From: TMP-86 sp964247385
GTDB lineage: Bacteria > Pseudomonadota > Gammaproteobacteria > Steroidobacterales > Steroidobacteraceae
Direction of reading: 5' to 3'
Assembly (NCBI GenBank): GCA_964247385.1
Contig: CAXTUB010000022.1
Coordinates: forward strand, 1-38,973
Length of the DNA: 38,973 nt
The first letter of the stretch is position 1, and the number at the start of each line of letters is the position of its first letter. Shown piece by piece: positions 31,535-38,973 of this stretch. The notes below the pieces were generated by a model, which worked only from the letters and a program-made list of their open reading frames with translations, made no database searches and was not told the DNA's origin. A program made the translations under genes and the position numbers.

Positions 31535-33721
31535 TCAAGCCGCGAGCTTCAAACGACCCATGACACTTCGACAGAAACTCTCTAACGATTGCTCCAGCGG
31601 CGGTAACAGATTTCCGCGGCCGCTCGTCAGCGCGCTATATCCAGGCCGTCGAGCCGGATAACCGAGCTCTGCCGAGCTGACGCCGCGCAAGCCCTTGCTC
31701 GATACGCCCATTCTCTCGGCGGCCTGCCTGGCAAAACTATCCCAGGTCAGCGCACCTTGATTGGCCAAATGCCAAATCCCTGACTCCCCGTCAAGAAGCA
31801 GGTCCAGACATGCGGCGACGAGATCGGGCACGTAGGTTGGCGAGACGACAACATCTGTCGCCGCATGAACCACGCGACCCGACGCGAGTCGCCGCAAGGT
31901 GACGGCAAGAAAATTATGAGCATCCCACGGACCAAAAAATGCACTGCTGCGAATGATGAGCGCCTTTGGATCAATCCGCAGCACGGCTTCCTCGGCCGCT
32001 ACCTTGCTGCGGCCATAGACATTCAGCGGGTGCACGAGGTCCGCCTCGCGATAGGGGGAAGAGCGTGCACCGTCGAAAACGAGGTCGGAAGAAAAGGTGA
32101 CCCACTGAATGCCCCGGTCGGCGCAGTAGTGCGCAAGATTTTTTGGCAGCTCGTAGTTAGCTTGGAAGCACTGGTCGGGATTGGCCTCCGCCTCATCCAC
32201 CTTCACATATCCCGCGGCATTGACCAATGCCCAGGGTTGCATCGCATCCAGTTGGGCGGTCCAGGAGGTTCCTTGTCGTATGTCCAGTCGAGAGCGGTGG
32301 GTCGATACGCAGGTAAGACCCCGCACCTCACATAGCCGCTCAAAGGCTTGCCCCAACGTTCCCGTCGCACCGACGATCACCAGAGGCCTCTGCTTCGCTG
32401 GAGCATGCTGAACGCTCGTGTGAGTCGAGGCGTCCGCTGCCATTCCGAGCAGCCTACCCGGGCGGTGCCACCAGCCCGGAGAACGCAACAAGGCGCTGTG
32501 CTTCGGCTCCCGGTTCAACGCAAAGTCGCGCACGAGTTGGCCAAGGGCGGTGCGCCTCGGATGCGGTCCGCGGACATCGAAGGCGCCCGGCTCGTACGAA
32601 CCGGTGAATTGGGTCAGCAGCGTATTCCAATCAAAGCTTCCAAAGAGTGCCCATGAAGTGACGGCGCGAACATCGACGCCTCGTATGCGCTCTTGCTGCA
32701 CCTCGTGCCAGAGCTCATAGAACCAGCGCATCTGCTCCTCGCGAGAGCAACCCAGATGCGCCTCCGTGATCGCGAGTGGACGCTGATAGCGATTCCACGC
32801 GTCTGCCAGCAGCGCTCCGATGCCGGTGCCCGGACCGCAGTCCTGCACACGCACTGCCTCGATGTCGGCATATTGTTCCCGCCCATTGCCGCCGCGGCAT
32901 TCAAGCGGAAAAAGATCGGGTCGATCGTGCAAAAAACGCTGGCTGGTCACGTAGTAATTGATGCCAATCACATCGGGAGGGCAAGGATTGCGGCTGAACC
33001 ACAGAAGATCTTCCGCGTCTGCCCCCGCTCCGATCAAATAAGCCCACAAACCATGAGATGCGTCTACCCGCCCGCACAGCAAGTCCCAGGTGAGCCAACG
33101 CCTTTCGTTCTCGAACGCAGCCTGAGAACGCAACGATGGAGAGCTGTGAACCTTACCGAGATCCTCTGTTTGAATCAGTCGGGCCGCGGGATTGATCTTG
33201 CGAATCGCCTGCATGGCGAGCACGGTCGCGCGACATTGGTTGAGCAGCGAACGCACCAAGGCCTGATCGCTTCGCACGTGGGGATACCAAAATCCATACA
33301 GGCAGCTGAACCGCGCAGTCGTCAACGGCTCATTGATGGGCGTGTAATATTGCAGCTGCGGAAAATGTTGTGCCACCCGTTGCGCATACCGCGTGAAATG
33401 CGGCGCGAATTCAGCGTCCAATAGATTCGTGTACGAAGGCCCGCTGCCATGGTGCAGCAAACCGACGATCGGCGTGATGCGCAACCGTTGCATCTCCGCG
33501 AAACGCCGCTCAAACCAACCCCAATGCGGAGAATCGGAAGCGCCGGTGTCTGCCATCTCCCACAGCAGCGGGTAGCGCAGCGTTCGTATCCCTAAATCCG
33601 CAACCGCTGCAAGGTCATCGGGCCGCCTGTCGTGACCGCTCAATTCCAGTTGGCTGTGATATCGCTCGCCCACCCGATTGAGCGTGCACTCGATTCCTCC
33701 CCAAAGCTCGACGCCGTTCAA
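31535..33721 (-). CDS. Fusion protein: GH1-type beta-glycosidase domain plus RmlD-like NAD(P)-dependent reductase domain
   Basis: The 728-aa two-domain protein has no signal peptide. Residues 1 to about 410 form a GH1-like TIM barrel: acid/base Glu131 in TPINEP, nucleophile Glu320 in LAITEAHLG, and LRYPLLWE, GLLHHGSG and SWALFGSFDWN around the substrate pocket. After a linker, residues 446-728 form an RmlD (dTDP-4-dehydrorhamnose reductase)-type extended SDR: GATGTLGQAF (451-460), NAAGYVKVDEAE, SSDLVFDG (544-551) and Tyr569-x3-Lys573 (YGRSK). Both active sites look intact. The start is TTG 33721, 14 nt after the stop of the glycosyltransferase-flavoprotein fusion, so the two form an operon. 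The substrate is unknown. A deoxysugar or nucleotide-sugar intermediate linking the domains is inference. Confidence 0.88.
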   Translation of the reverse strand: MNGVELWGGIECTLNRVGERYHSQLELSGHDRRPDDLAAVADLGIRTLRYPLLWEMADTGASDSPHWGWFERRFAEMQRLRITPIVGLLHHGSGPSYTNLLDAEFAPHFTRYAQRVAQHFPQLQYYTPINEPLTTARFSCLYGFWYPHVRSDQALVRSLLNQCRATVLAMQAIRKINPAARLIQTEDLGKVHSSPSLRSQAAFENERRWLTWDLLCGRVDASHGLWAYLIGAGADAEDLLWFSRNPCPPDVIGINYYVTSQRFLHDRPDLFPLECRGGNGREQYADIEAVRVQDCGPGTGIGALLADAWNRYQRPLAITEAHLGCSREEQMRWFYELWHEVQQERIRGVDVRAVTSWALFGSFDWNTLLTQFTGSYEPGAFDVRGPHPRRTALGQLVRDFALNREPKHSALLRSPGWWHRPGRLLGMAADASTHTSVQHAPAKQRPLVIVGATGTLGQAFERLCEVRGLTCVSTHRSRLDIRQGTSWTAQLDAMQPWALVNAAGYVKVDEAEANPDQCFQANYELPKNLAHYCADRGIQWVTFSSDLVFDGARSSPYREADLVHPLNVYGRSKVAAEEAVLRIDPKALIIRSSAFFGPWDAHNFLAVTLRRLASGRVVHAATDVVVSPTYVPDLVAACLDLLLDGESGIWHLANQGALTWDSFARQAAERMGVSSKGLRGVSSAELGYPARRPGYSALTSGRGNLLPPLEQSLESFCRSVMGRLKLAA

Positions 33722-33735
33722 ACCAAGCCAACGGT

Positions 33736-36354
33736 CTAAACGGGGACTGACCGCAGCACATCAGGCTCGACGTGTGTTTGTCCCAGGGCAAACTCCGCCG
33801 CTTGCTTTCCCGCGATGAACGCATGATCCGAGTTGTAGTACTGCCATTCGCTGTAGCGGCCGGCAAGGATAATATCGCGCTTCGCCAGCCAATCTTGGAT
33901 GAGCTCCACGCTGCGTTGTCGCTCGTGGTCATAAACGACATACGCATACGGCATATCGATCTGATTCTTCACGACGATTCGATCATCTTCACGCAGCAGG
34001 CCGACTCGCACGCAATCATCGATGCATCGCTCGGTCAAAGCGGATCCTTCGCAAGGTAGCGGCTTGCCCGGCGCGTAAGTGATTTCGCAGGTCAAGCCAA
34101 ATCCCCCGGCGGGATTACAGTGGGGGCTGGCGTTTCCCTGCACGAAAATACGGTGGAAGACCGTGTCGCCAGCGTAGTAGATCCAATGCTTATCGGTGAT
34201 GTCGGGACGCGCAACACCCAGATTGATGCATCGAACCGACACGTGGCGCAGAGCTCGCGCTGCACTGTGGAGCTCGGCAGGCGCTTCGGTGCCGATCATT
34301 TCGATCAGCCGCGGTAGCGGCAATGTGCTGATCATTTGCTCGTAGCGATAACTCGAGCCATCGGCAAGCCGGACCTCATGACTCATGGGCAGCACACGCG
34401 TGACCTTCGCGTTCAGCTTGAGATCGCCTTTCAGCAGCGGCAAGAATCCATCCATCAGAGCTTGGAAACCGCCTCGAAGCGGATAACCGAAGCGCGCGTT
34501 CGGCCCCACTGGCTTGGCAACCGGGCGCAGCGCGCCATCGATCATCTCCTCAAGATCAGGAAGGGGCACTCGCCCGCCGAGCCAGGAGGTGTCCATCTCA
34601 TTGAGGGGTACGGTCCATAGCTTTCGGTTATAGGGAATCGCAAAGTGCTTCGCGACGCCAGCACCCCATACCTTGTAAATGAACTCCTCGAAATTTTGCG
34701 GCGGAGCGTTGGCAGTGCGGATGGGCCGCACGACCACCGCGTCTCGCGGAGTCACTTCGGCACCGCCGTCCGCGCAGCAATCCACCAAGGCCGCAACGGG
34801 TTCGGGCTGCAGGCCAGGTTGATTTTCGCGCGAGGCGCCGCTCTGAGTGCGGGCTTCGATGGCGCCCATCAGGCATTCCTTCAAAACCTCGAGCGGTAGT
34901 CCATGCAGCGCGCTCTGAAACGGGTAGCGAGTGTGGACCCCTTGGGTATATACCCACGCCTCGCGATTCTGCCAATGCACATTGTCTCCCAACAAGCGCT
35001 GATACAGCTGATGCACGTAGGGGTCCTTCGAGAACATGATGTGGCCGGCGTGATCGAAGGTATATCCCTGCTCGGTGATCGACCGGCACCACCCGCCCAC
35101 CGTGTCTGCCTGCTCCAGCAGCAAGCTATCGGCTCCCAAGTGATAGGCCGCGCTTAGACCCGTCGGGCCAGCGCCGACGACGATCGTGGAAACATCGACC
35201 GGCTTCGGCGCGCGCTTCGCATTCGCAACATGCGCCGCCGGTGCAGGCGAGCGGCGGCGAGCCGCCGCGGCCAACAAATCGCGCATCGCATCCACCGTTG
35301 CGTCCCATGAGGTGGTGGCCAAGGTGGCATCCATGAGCGAGATCAGTCTTCGACGCTGCGCGTCGGTTTCCGAAAGCGCCGCATCGCAGGCTGCAACGAA
35401 GGCGCGCGGGCCGGATGCGACTCGAACCACGTCGCCATGGGCCTGCACCACATCCACGATCGGTGTGCCGACGATCGGCTGATGACCCGCCATGTATTCC
35501 AGAGTCTTGGTCGGGCTGATGAAACGGGTGGCCTGATTCAATGCGAAGGGGAGCAGGCAAACATCCCAACCGGCCAAGAATTGCGGAAGCTCCGCGTAAG
35601 AACGCTGTCCAGAATAATGAATGTTGTCTGCGAGGGGGAGAAGCGTGGGATCGATCTTGACCACAGGCCCCACCATGACGATTTGCCAATCAGGGCGAGC
35701 GGCGGCCACTTGCGCAATCAGCTTCAGATCGATTCGCTCGTCGATTACCCCGTAGAACCCCAGTCTGGGTCGGGGCAGAGATTCTTGCTCGACATGTTGG
35801 AAATTCCTTGCACGCGCTTGAGCGAAGTGCGCCACGTCGACACTGCTCGGAAAGTAATGGACGCAGGGGTGCTCGCTGGATTTCGCTTGATAAAGACTCG
35901 AGCCTCCGGCGAATACCAGATCCGCAATCTTGAACAGCGCATGCTCGCGTTGAATCAGCTGTTTGGGCGCATTGAGAAACGCCGATAGCTCGTCCATGCA
36001 ATCGTAAACGACGGCTGCAGGGGACAAACCATGGATGAGAGGCAGCGCCATGGGCGAGTAAAACCAAACGATCGACTTTTCGAGCTTCCGCTCGAAGACG
36101 AGTTGCTCCACGAGCGCGCGAACTGCTGGAATCTGCGCATCATGGAAGCCCACCGCCGACACCGGCGTATGCGGGCGACACACGAAAACATTGGAAACCG
36201 GTTGGAAGATCTCCAGCGACGTCACGGTGTCGTGAACCGGCTCTTCGACGAAATAGATGGGATTCGTTCGCGCCAAGCGGCTGAGGATCTGCTGCGGTCG
36301 CTGAAAAACGAAATCCCACCGCAGGTGGGAGAACACAATCACCGCCGGGGACAT
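33736..36354 (-). CDS. Fusion protein: GT-B glycosyltransferase plus UDP-galactopyranose-mutase-like FAD protein
   Basis: The 872-aa two-domain protein has two regions. Residues 1 to about 365 are a GT-B glycosyltransferase (family 1/4 style): HLRWDFVFQRPQQIL near the N-terminus, DLVFAGGSSLY, SSVDVAHF, and the donor-binding SPTKTLEYMAGHQPIVGT (280-297, with the family Glu286). A Pro/Ala/Arg-rich linker (366-387) leads to an FAD domain: VVGAGPTGLSAAYHLG (392-407), GGW at 420-422, DHAGHIMF (434-441), KVWGAGVAKHFAIPYNRKLW, and a C-terminal GRYSEWQYYNSDHAF. That last part resembles UDP-galactopyranose mutase and protoporphyrinogen-oxidase-like flavoproteins. ATG 36354 is fixed by AGGAG 5 nt upstream; the frame runs on to 36438. 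It is divergent from the GH2 gene across a palindromic intergenic region. Confidence 0.87.
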   Translation of the reverse strand: MSPAVIVFSHLRWDFVFQRPQQILSRLARTNPIYFVEEPVHDTVTSLEIFQPVSNVFVCRPHTPVSAVGFHDAQIPAVRALVEQLVFERKLEKSIVWFYSPMALPLIHGLSPAAVVYDCMDELSAFLNAPKQLIQREHALFKIADLVFAGGSSLYQAKSSEHPCVHYFPSSVDVAHFAQARARNFQHVEQESLPRPRLGFYGVIDERIDLKLIAQVAAARPDWQIVMVGPVVKIDPTLLPLADNIHYSGQRSYAELPQFLAGWDVCLLPFALNQATRFISPTKTLEYMAGHQPIVGTPIVDVVQAHGDVVRVASGPRAFVAACDAALSETDAQRRRLISLMDATLATTSWDATVDAMRDLLAAAARRRSPAPAAHVANAKRAPKPVDVSTIVVGAGPTGLSAAYHLGADSLLLEQADTVGGWCRSITEQGYTFDHAGHIMFSKDPYVHQLYQRLLGDNVHWQNREAWVYTQGVHTRYPFQSALHGLPLEVLKECLMGAIEARTQSGASRENQPGLQPEPVAALVDCCADGGAEVTPRDAVVVRPIRTANAPPQNFEEFIYKVWGAGVAKHFAIPYNRKLWTVPLNEMDTSWLGGRVPLPDLEEMIDGALRPVAKPVGPNARFGYPLRGGFQALMDGFLPLLKGDLKLNAKVTRVLPMSHEVRLADGSSYRYEQMISTLPLPRLIEMIGTEAPAELHSAARALRHVSVRCINLGVARPDITDKHWIYYAGDTVFHRIFVQGNASPHCNPAGGFGLTCEITYAPGKPLPCEGSALTERCIDDCVRVGLLREDDRIVVKNQIDMPYAYVVYDHERQRSVELIQDWLAKRDIILAGRYSEWQYYNSDHAFIAGKQAAEFALGQTHVEPDVLRSVPV

Positions 36355-36459
36355 ACTTGCTCCTAGAATTTTTCGGGTGCACCCCCGCCCTGCCGTCGGC
36401 GAGAACTTCCAAAGAGCATAGAGTACCGGCCTCGCCACGTCTCAATTGGAGGCCGCGAT

Positions 36460-36487
36460 CAGTTGTCGGCCACCAACTGACAGTTGG
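36460..36487. promoter_or_regulatory. Operator-like palindrome with a third half-site between divergent sugar genes
   Basis: CCAACTGACAGTTGG (36473-36487) is a perfect 7-1-7 palindrome. A further CAGTTG at 36460-36465 forms a second inverted pair (8-bp spacer) with the CAACTG arm. The cluster lies between the divergent glycosyltransferase-flavoprotein and GH2 genes, next to the GH2 -10 element, so it could control both directions. No regulator gene is in view. Confidence 0.55.
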
Positions 36488-36503
36488 GTCATGGGTGCTG
36501 GTC

Positions 36504-36509
36504 TATAGT
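36504..36509 (+). promoter_or_regulatory. -10-like element directly before the GH2 gene
   Basis: TATAGT (5 of 6 matches) ends 6 nt before ATG 36516, so transcription would begin at or next to the start codon. No Shine-Dalgarno is seen and no -35 consensus lies at 17 bp; the palindrome occupies that position. This would suit an activator-dependent promoter with a leaderless message. Confidence 0.4.
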
Positions 36510-36515
36510 GAAGTC

Positions 36516-38330
36516 ATGCAACGCAAGGCGCCCGAGCACATCGGCTATCCGCGACCCCAACTTCGACGCGCTCATTGGCTTTCACTGAACGGTGAGTGGC
36601 GGTTCGCTTACGATGACGAATTGCGATTTCGTCCTCCCGCCGAGCCTGTGGTGTGGACACACAAAATCGAAGTGCCGTTTGCACCGGAAAGCAGGCGGAG
36701 CGGAATCAACGACACATCGTTTCATCGGGCGTGTTGGTACGAGCGCGAATTTGCGCTGCGGCCGCCGCCCGTCAATGCCAGCGGAAATTCACAACAGCGA
36801 ACATTGCTGCACTTTGGCGCGGTGGATTACCAAGCGCGGGTCTGGGTCAATGGGCAATTCGTGATGGAGCACGAAGGTGGACATACGCCATTTTCCATGG
36901 ACATTACGCATTGTTTGATCACCGGTGAGACGCAATGCGTCACGGTGCGAGTGGAGGATGACCCGTTCGACCTGGAAAAGCCGCGCGGTAAGCAAGATTG
37001 GCGGCTCGAGCCGCATGCCATTTGGTATCCGCGCACCACCGGGATTTGGCAAGGAGTGTGGTTGGAGCAGGTGGCGGATGCTTACCTCTCCTCGTTGCGC
37101 TGGACTCCCAACCTGGAGCGCTGGGAGATTGCGTTGCATGCGTTGACCACGGGAGCCATCTCTGACGAGCTGCGACTGAGTGTCACCCTGCGGGTAGGCA
37201 CCAATGTTCTGGCGAATGATGAGTACGGTGTCGTCCACCAAGAAGTGATTCGCCGGATCGGACTGTCGGATCCCGGAGTCGATGACTTTCGTAATGAGTT
37301 GCTTTGGTCACCCGAGCACCCGACTTTGATCGAAGCCGATCTCCTGCTCAAGCGCGATGGGCAGGTGATCGATGAGGTATTTTCTTATACGGCCTTGCGC
37401 AGCATCAGCGCGCAGCGCGAGAAAATTCTACTCAACGGACGGTCTTATCCGCTGCGGCTCGTGCTAGATCAGGGATACTGGCCCGATACCCTCATGACCG
37501 CGCCTTCGGATCAGGCTTTGCGCCGCGACGTAGAGCTTACGAAAGAAATGGGATTCAACGGAGTGCGCAAACATCAAAAGATTGAGGATCCGCGCTACTT
37601 GTATTGGGCCGACGTCTTGGGCTTGCTCGTTTGGGAAGAGATGCCGAGCGCCTATCGCTTCACCAACCGTGCGATCAATCGGATGCTGCGAGAATGGACC
37701 GAGGTGATCGCGCGAGACCGGAGTCACCCTTGCATCATCGTCTGGGTCCCCTTCAATGAGTCGTGGGGGGTTCCTGATTTGAGTTTGGTCGCTGCGGCGC
37801 GAGATGCCGTTGCTGCGCTGTATCACTTGACCAGGACGCTCGATCCCACTCGACTGGTCATCGGCAACGACGGCTGGGAAAGCTCTGCGACCGACGTCAT
37901 TGGCATTCACGACTATGATTCGGACCCGGCGCACTTCCGTGCCCGATACGGACCGGAAGTCAAACCGCAAGAGCTGGTCGATCGACGGTGGGCGGCCGGA
38001 CGCATTTTGACGCTGGATGGATTTCCGCACCGGGGCCAACCCATCTGCTTGACTGAGTTCGGGGGCATCGCGTGTCTTTCGCCGAATGCCCCGGCGGCAG
38101 CTTGGGGTTACACGTGCACGAAGGATGGCGCGGACTTCGAGCAGCGCGTGACTGCGCTGATTGAAGTCGTCCGAACGACGGCAATGTTCAGCGGCTTTTG
38201 CTATACGCAGTTCACGGATACTTTTCAAGAATTGAACGGGCTGTTGAACTCCGATCGCACGCCCAAGATTGCCATGGAAAAAATCGCGACGGCCGTTCGC
38301 GGCGATGCGCCTTTGCTACCGGCCTTGTAG
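36516..38330 (+). CDS. Glycoside hydrolase family 2 protein (beta-galactosidase/beta-glucuronidase type), cytoplasmic
   Basis: The 604-aa protein has the three-domain GH2 architecture. A jelly-roll sugar-binding domain (about 1-185) includes RRAHWLSLNGEWRFAYDD, WYEREF and HFGAVDYQARVWVNG. An immunoglobulin-like domain follows (about 188-300), then a TIM barrel (from about 303). The acid/base is Glu415 in VWVPFNESWG and the nucleophile is Glu514 in CLTEFGG. Barrel residues GFNGVRKHQK and WEEMPSAY are also typical. There is no signal peptide, so the substrate must be intracellular. ATG 36516 is chosen because homology begins at IGYPRPQLRR; the frame reaches back to 36357. The galT-like gene follows after 15 nt. 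The preferred sugar (galactoside, glucuronide or other) is not readable. Confidence 0.9.
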   Translation: MQRKAPEHIGYPRPQLRRAHWLSLNGEWRFAYDDELRFRPPAEPVVWTHKIEVPFAPESRRSGINDTSFHRACWYEREFALRPPPVNASGNSQQRTLLHFGAVDYQARVWVNGQFVMEHEGGHTPFSMDITHCLITGETQCVTVRVEDDPFDLEKPRGKQDWRLEPHAIWYPRTTGIWQGVWLEQVADAYLSSLRWTPNLERWEIALHALTTGAISDELRLSVTLRVGTNVLANDEYGVVHQEVIRRIGLSDPGVDDFRNELLWSPEHPTLIEADLLLKRDGQVIDEVFSYTALRSISAQREKILLNGRSYPLRLVLDQGYWPDTLMTAPSDQALRRDVELTKEMGFNGVRKHQKIEDPRYLYWADVLGLLVWEEMPSAYRFTNRAINRMLREWTEVIARDRSHPCIIVWVPFNESWGVPDLSLVAAARDAVAALYHLTRTLDPTRLVIGNDGWESSATDVIGIHDYDSDPAHFRARYGPEVKPQELVDRRWAAGRILTLDGFPHRGQPICLTEFGGIACLSPNAPAAAWGYTCTKDGADFEQRVTALIEVVRTTAMFSGFCYTQFTDTFQELNGLLNSDRTPKIAMEKIATAVRGDAPLLPAL

Positions 38331-38345
38331 CCGGGCCTCGTAGCC

Positions 38346-38973
38346 ATGTATTGCTTGGAGTTGGTCAAGGCGGATGGGCGGTCGCTATATCTCTACGGCA
38401 TCGAGCCGGTGGTCTGTGATGAGGACGCCCCCAGTCCGCAAGCCGGCAAGCTTCTCACGACCAAGGCGCAACTGCGCTGGCATCCCCTGCGCGGAGAGTG
38501 GGTTGCCTATGCGCCGCATCGCCAATCGCGGACGTTCTTGCCGCCGCCAAATTACAATCCTTTGCGGCCAACCACGGATCCGAGCGCGCCCACCGAGTTG
38601 CCGCGCGGCAGATACGACGTTGCCGTCTTCGACAACTTGTTTCCAACACTTTCCCTGACGGCGGCGGACGCACCGGCGTCGCTCGTGCCGACTCTCGAGG
38701 CCACGGGTCATTGTGAGGTCGTCGTATACGCCCAAGATCCGACGGCTTCCCTCTGCGCCCTACCCTTGGCGCACATCGAGCTTCTGTTGGAGGTCTGGGC
38801 GAGACACACGGAGCTCAACGCTGCGCACGAGTCGATCAAATACGTGCTGCCATTCGAGAATCGCGGGGTGGAAGTGGGGGGGGCACGTTAGCACCCACCC
38901 GGCCCAATTTTTTGCTATACGTTCGTTCCGCCCCGTGCGCGGCGGATGCGGGGACATGAGCGGCATCATTACG
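38346..38973 (+). CDS. galT: Galactose-1-phosphate uridylyltransferase-like protein, frame disrupted and cut by the window edge
   Basis: N-terminal part of a GalT-type nucleotidyltransferase (Leloir pathway; UDP-glucose + galactose-1-phosphate exchange). Recognisable blocks are LTTKAQLRWHPLRGEWVAYAPHRQSRTFLPP, quoted here as residues 37-67 (keys W45, P47, R49, W52, R62), then YDVAVFDNLFPTLS, GHCEVVVYAQDP and YVLPFENRGVEVG. Translation meets TAG at 38889-38891. In the same frame the sequence resumes as HPPGPIFCY and FVPPRARRM, which corresponds to the family's HPHGQI-YPF-PP. Four codons (G-A-R-stop) replace the expected V-T-L-x. An 8-G run (38876-38883) precedes the stop. The catalytic His and the Gln of HPHGQ both read Pro. 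Zinc-binding cysteines of some GalTs are absent (NYNPLRPTTDP). It may be a true pseudogene or a sequence error near a contig end. Confidence 0.8.

Noticed and set aside
38346..38891. Treating the 181-aa galT-like frame as a complete small protein
   Set aside because: The frame after the stop continues the same family (HPPGPIFCY, FVPPRARRM), so it is a disrupted, truncated gene and not a short natural one.

Overview
The window is a stretch of ordinary proteobacterial chromosome, GC-rich by eye (about 60%), with short intergenic gaps and no prophage, insertion sequence, CRISPR array or RNA gene that I can see. XerD, ZapE, YceH, the 1,585-residue NAD-glutamate dehydrogenase, ETF-quinone oxidoreductase, zeta-class maleylacetoacetate isomerase and the FrmA/FghA pair together suggest a heterotrophic gammaproteobacterium, possibly of the Nevskiales/Steroidobacterales type. 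That placement is inferred from gene content, not from a phylogenetic marker. Start codons other than ATG are common here: TTG for zapE, gdhB, gpmA, the TPR gene, uppP, zwf and the GH1-RmlD gene; GTG for plsC, yceH and the ModA-like gene; and apparently CTG for the phzF-like gene.

Layout. 1-885 is xerD (minus strand, cut by the window edge). 1073-7849 runs on the plus strand: an aldo/keto reductase, PlsC, then a thiolase / short-chain dehydrogenase / ETF-QO / ZapE run whose first three members fit the end of isoleucine or short-chain acyl-CoA oxidation, with electron delivery to ubiquinone. 7859-8506 is maleylacetoacetate isomerase, divergent from the large NAD-glutamate dehydrogenase, which is followed at once by gpmA. 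14209-17136 holds a 2Fe-2S ferredoxin, a PhzF-like isomerase and three envelope-associated unknowns (lipoprotein-like, PLDc_N-TPR, small hypothetical). 17234-19566 is a translationally coupled pair, an MBL-fold hydrolase and a ModF-like double ABC ATPase. 19659-25285 holds an unknown protein, a membrane fatty acid desaturase, the glutathione-dependent formaldehyde oxidation pair, yceH and a Gly/Trp/Tyr-rich secreted protein.

25350-30624 is one long minus-strand series: zwf, hypothetical, DUF2127, uppP, PCu(A)C copper chaperone, DUF2721 and gnd. It therefore holds both dehydrogenases of the oxidative pentose phosphate pathway, separated by envelope genes. 30720-31424 is a ModA-like binding protein without a signal peptide.

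The most distinctive region is 31535-38973. A GH1 glycosidase fused to an RmlD-like reductase and a glycosyltransferase fused to a UDP-galactopyranose-mutase-like flavoprotein form one transcription unit. It is divergent from a cytoplasmic GH2 glycosidase and a galT-type gene. The intergenic space between them carries a 15-bp palindrome plus a third half-site. I infer a co-regulated galactoside or nucleotide-sugar system. The galT-like frame is broken at its active site close to the window end, which may be either a real lesion or a sequence error.
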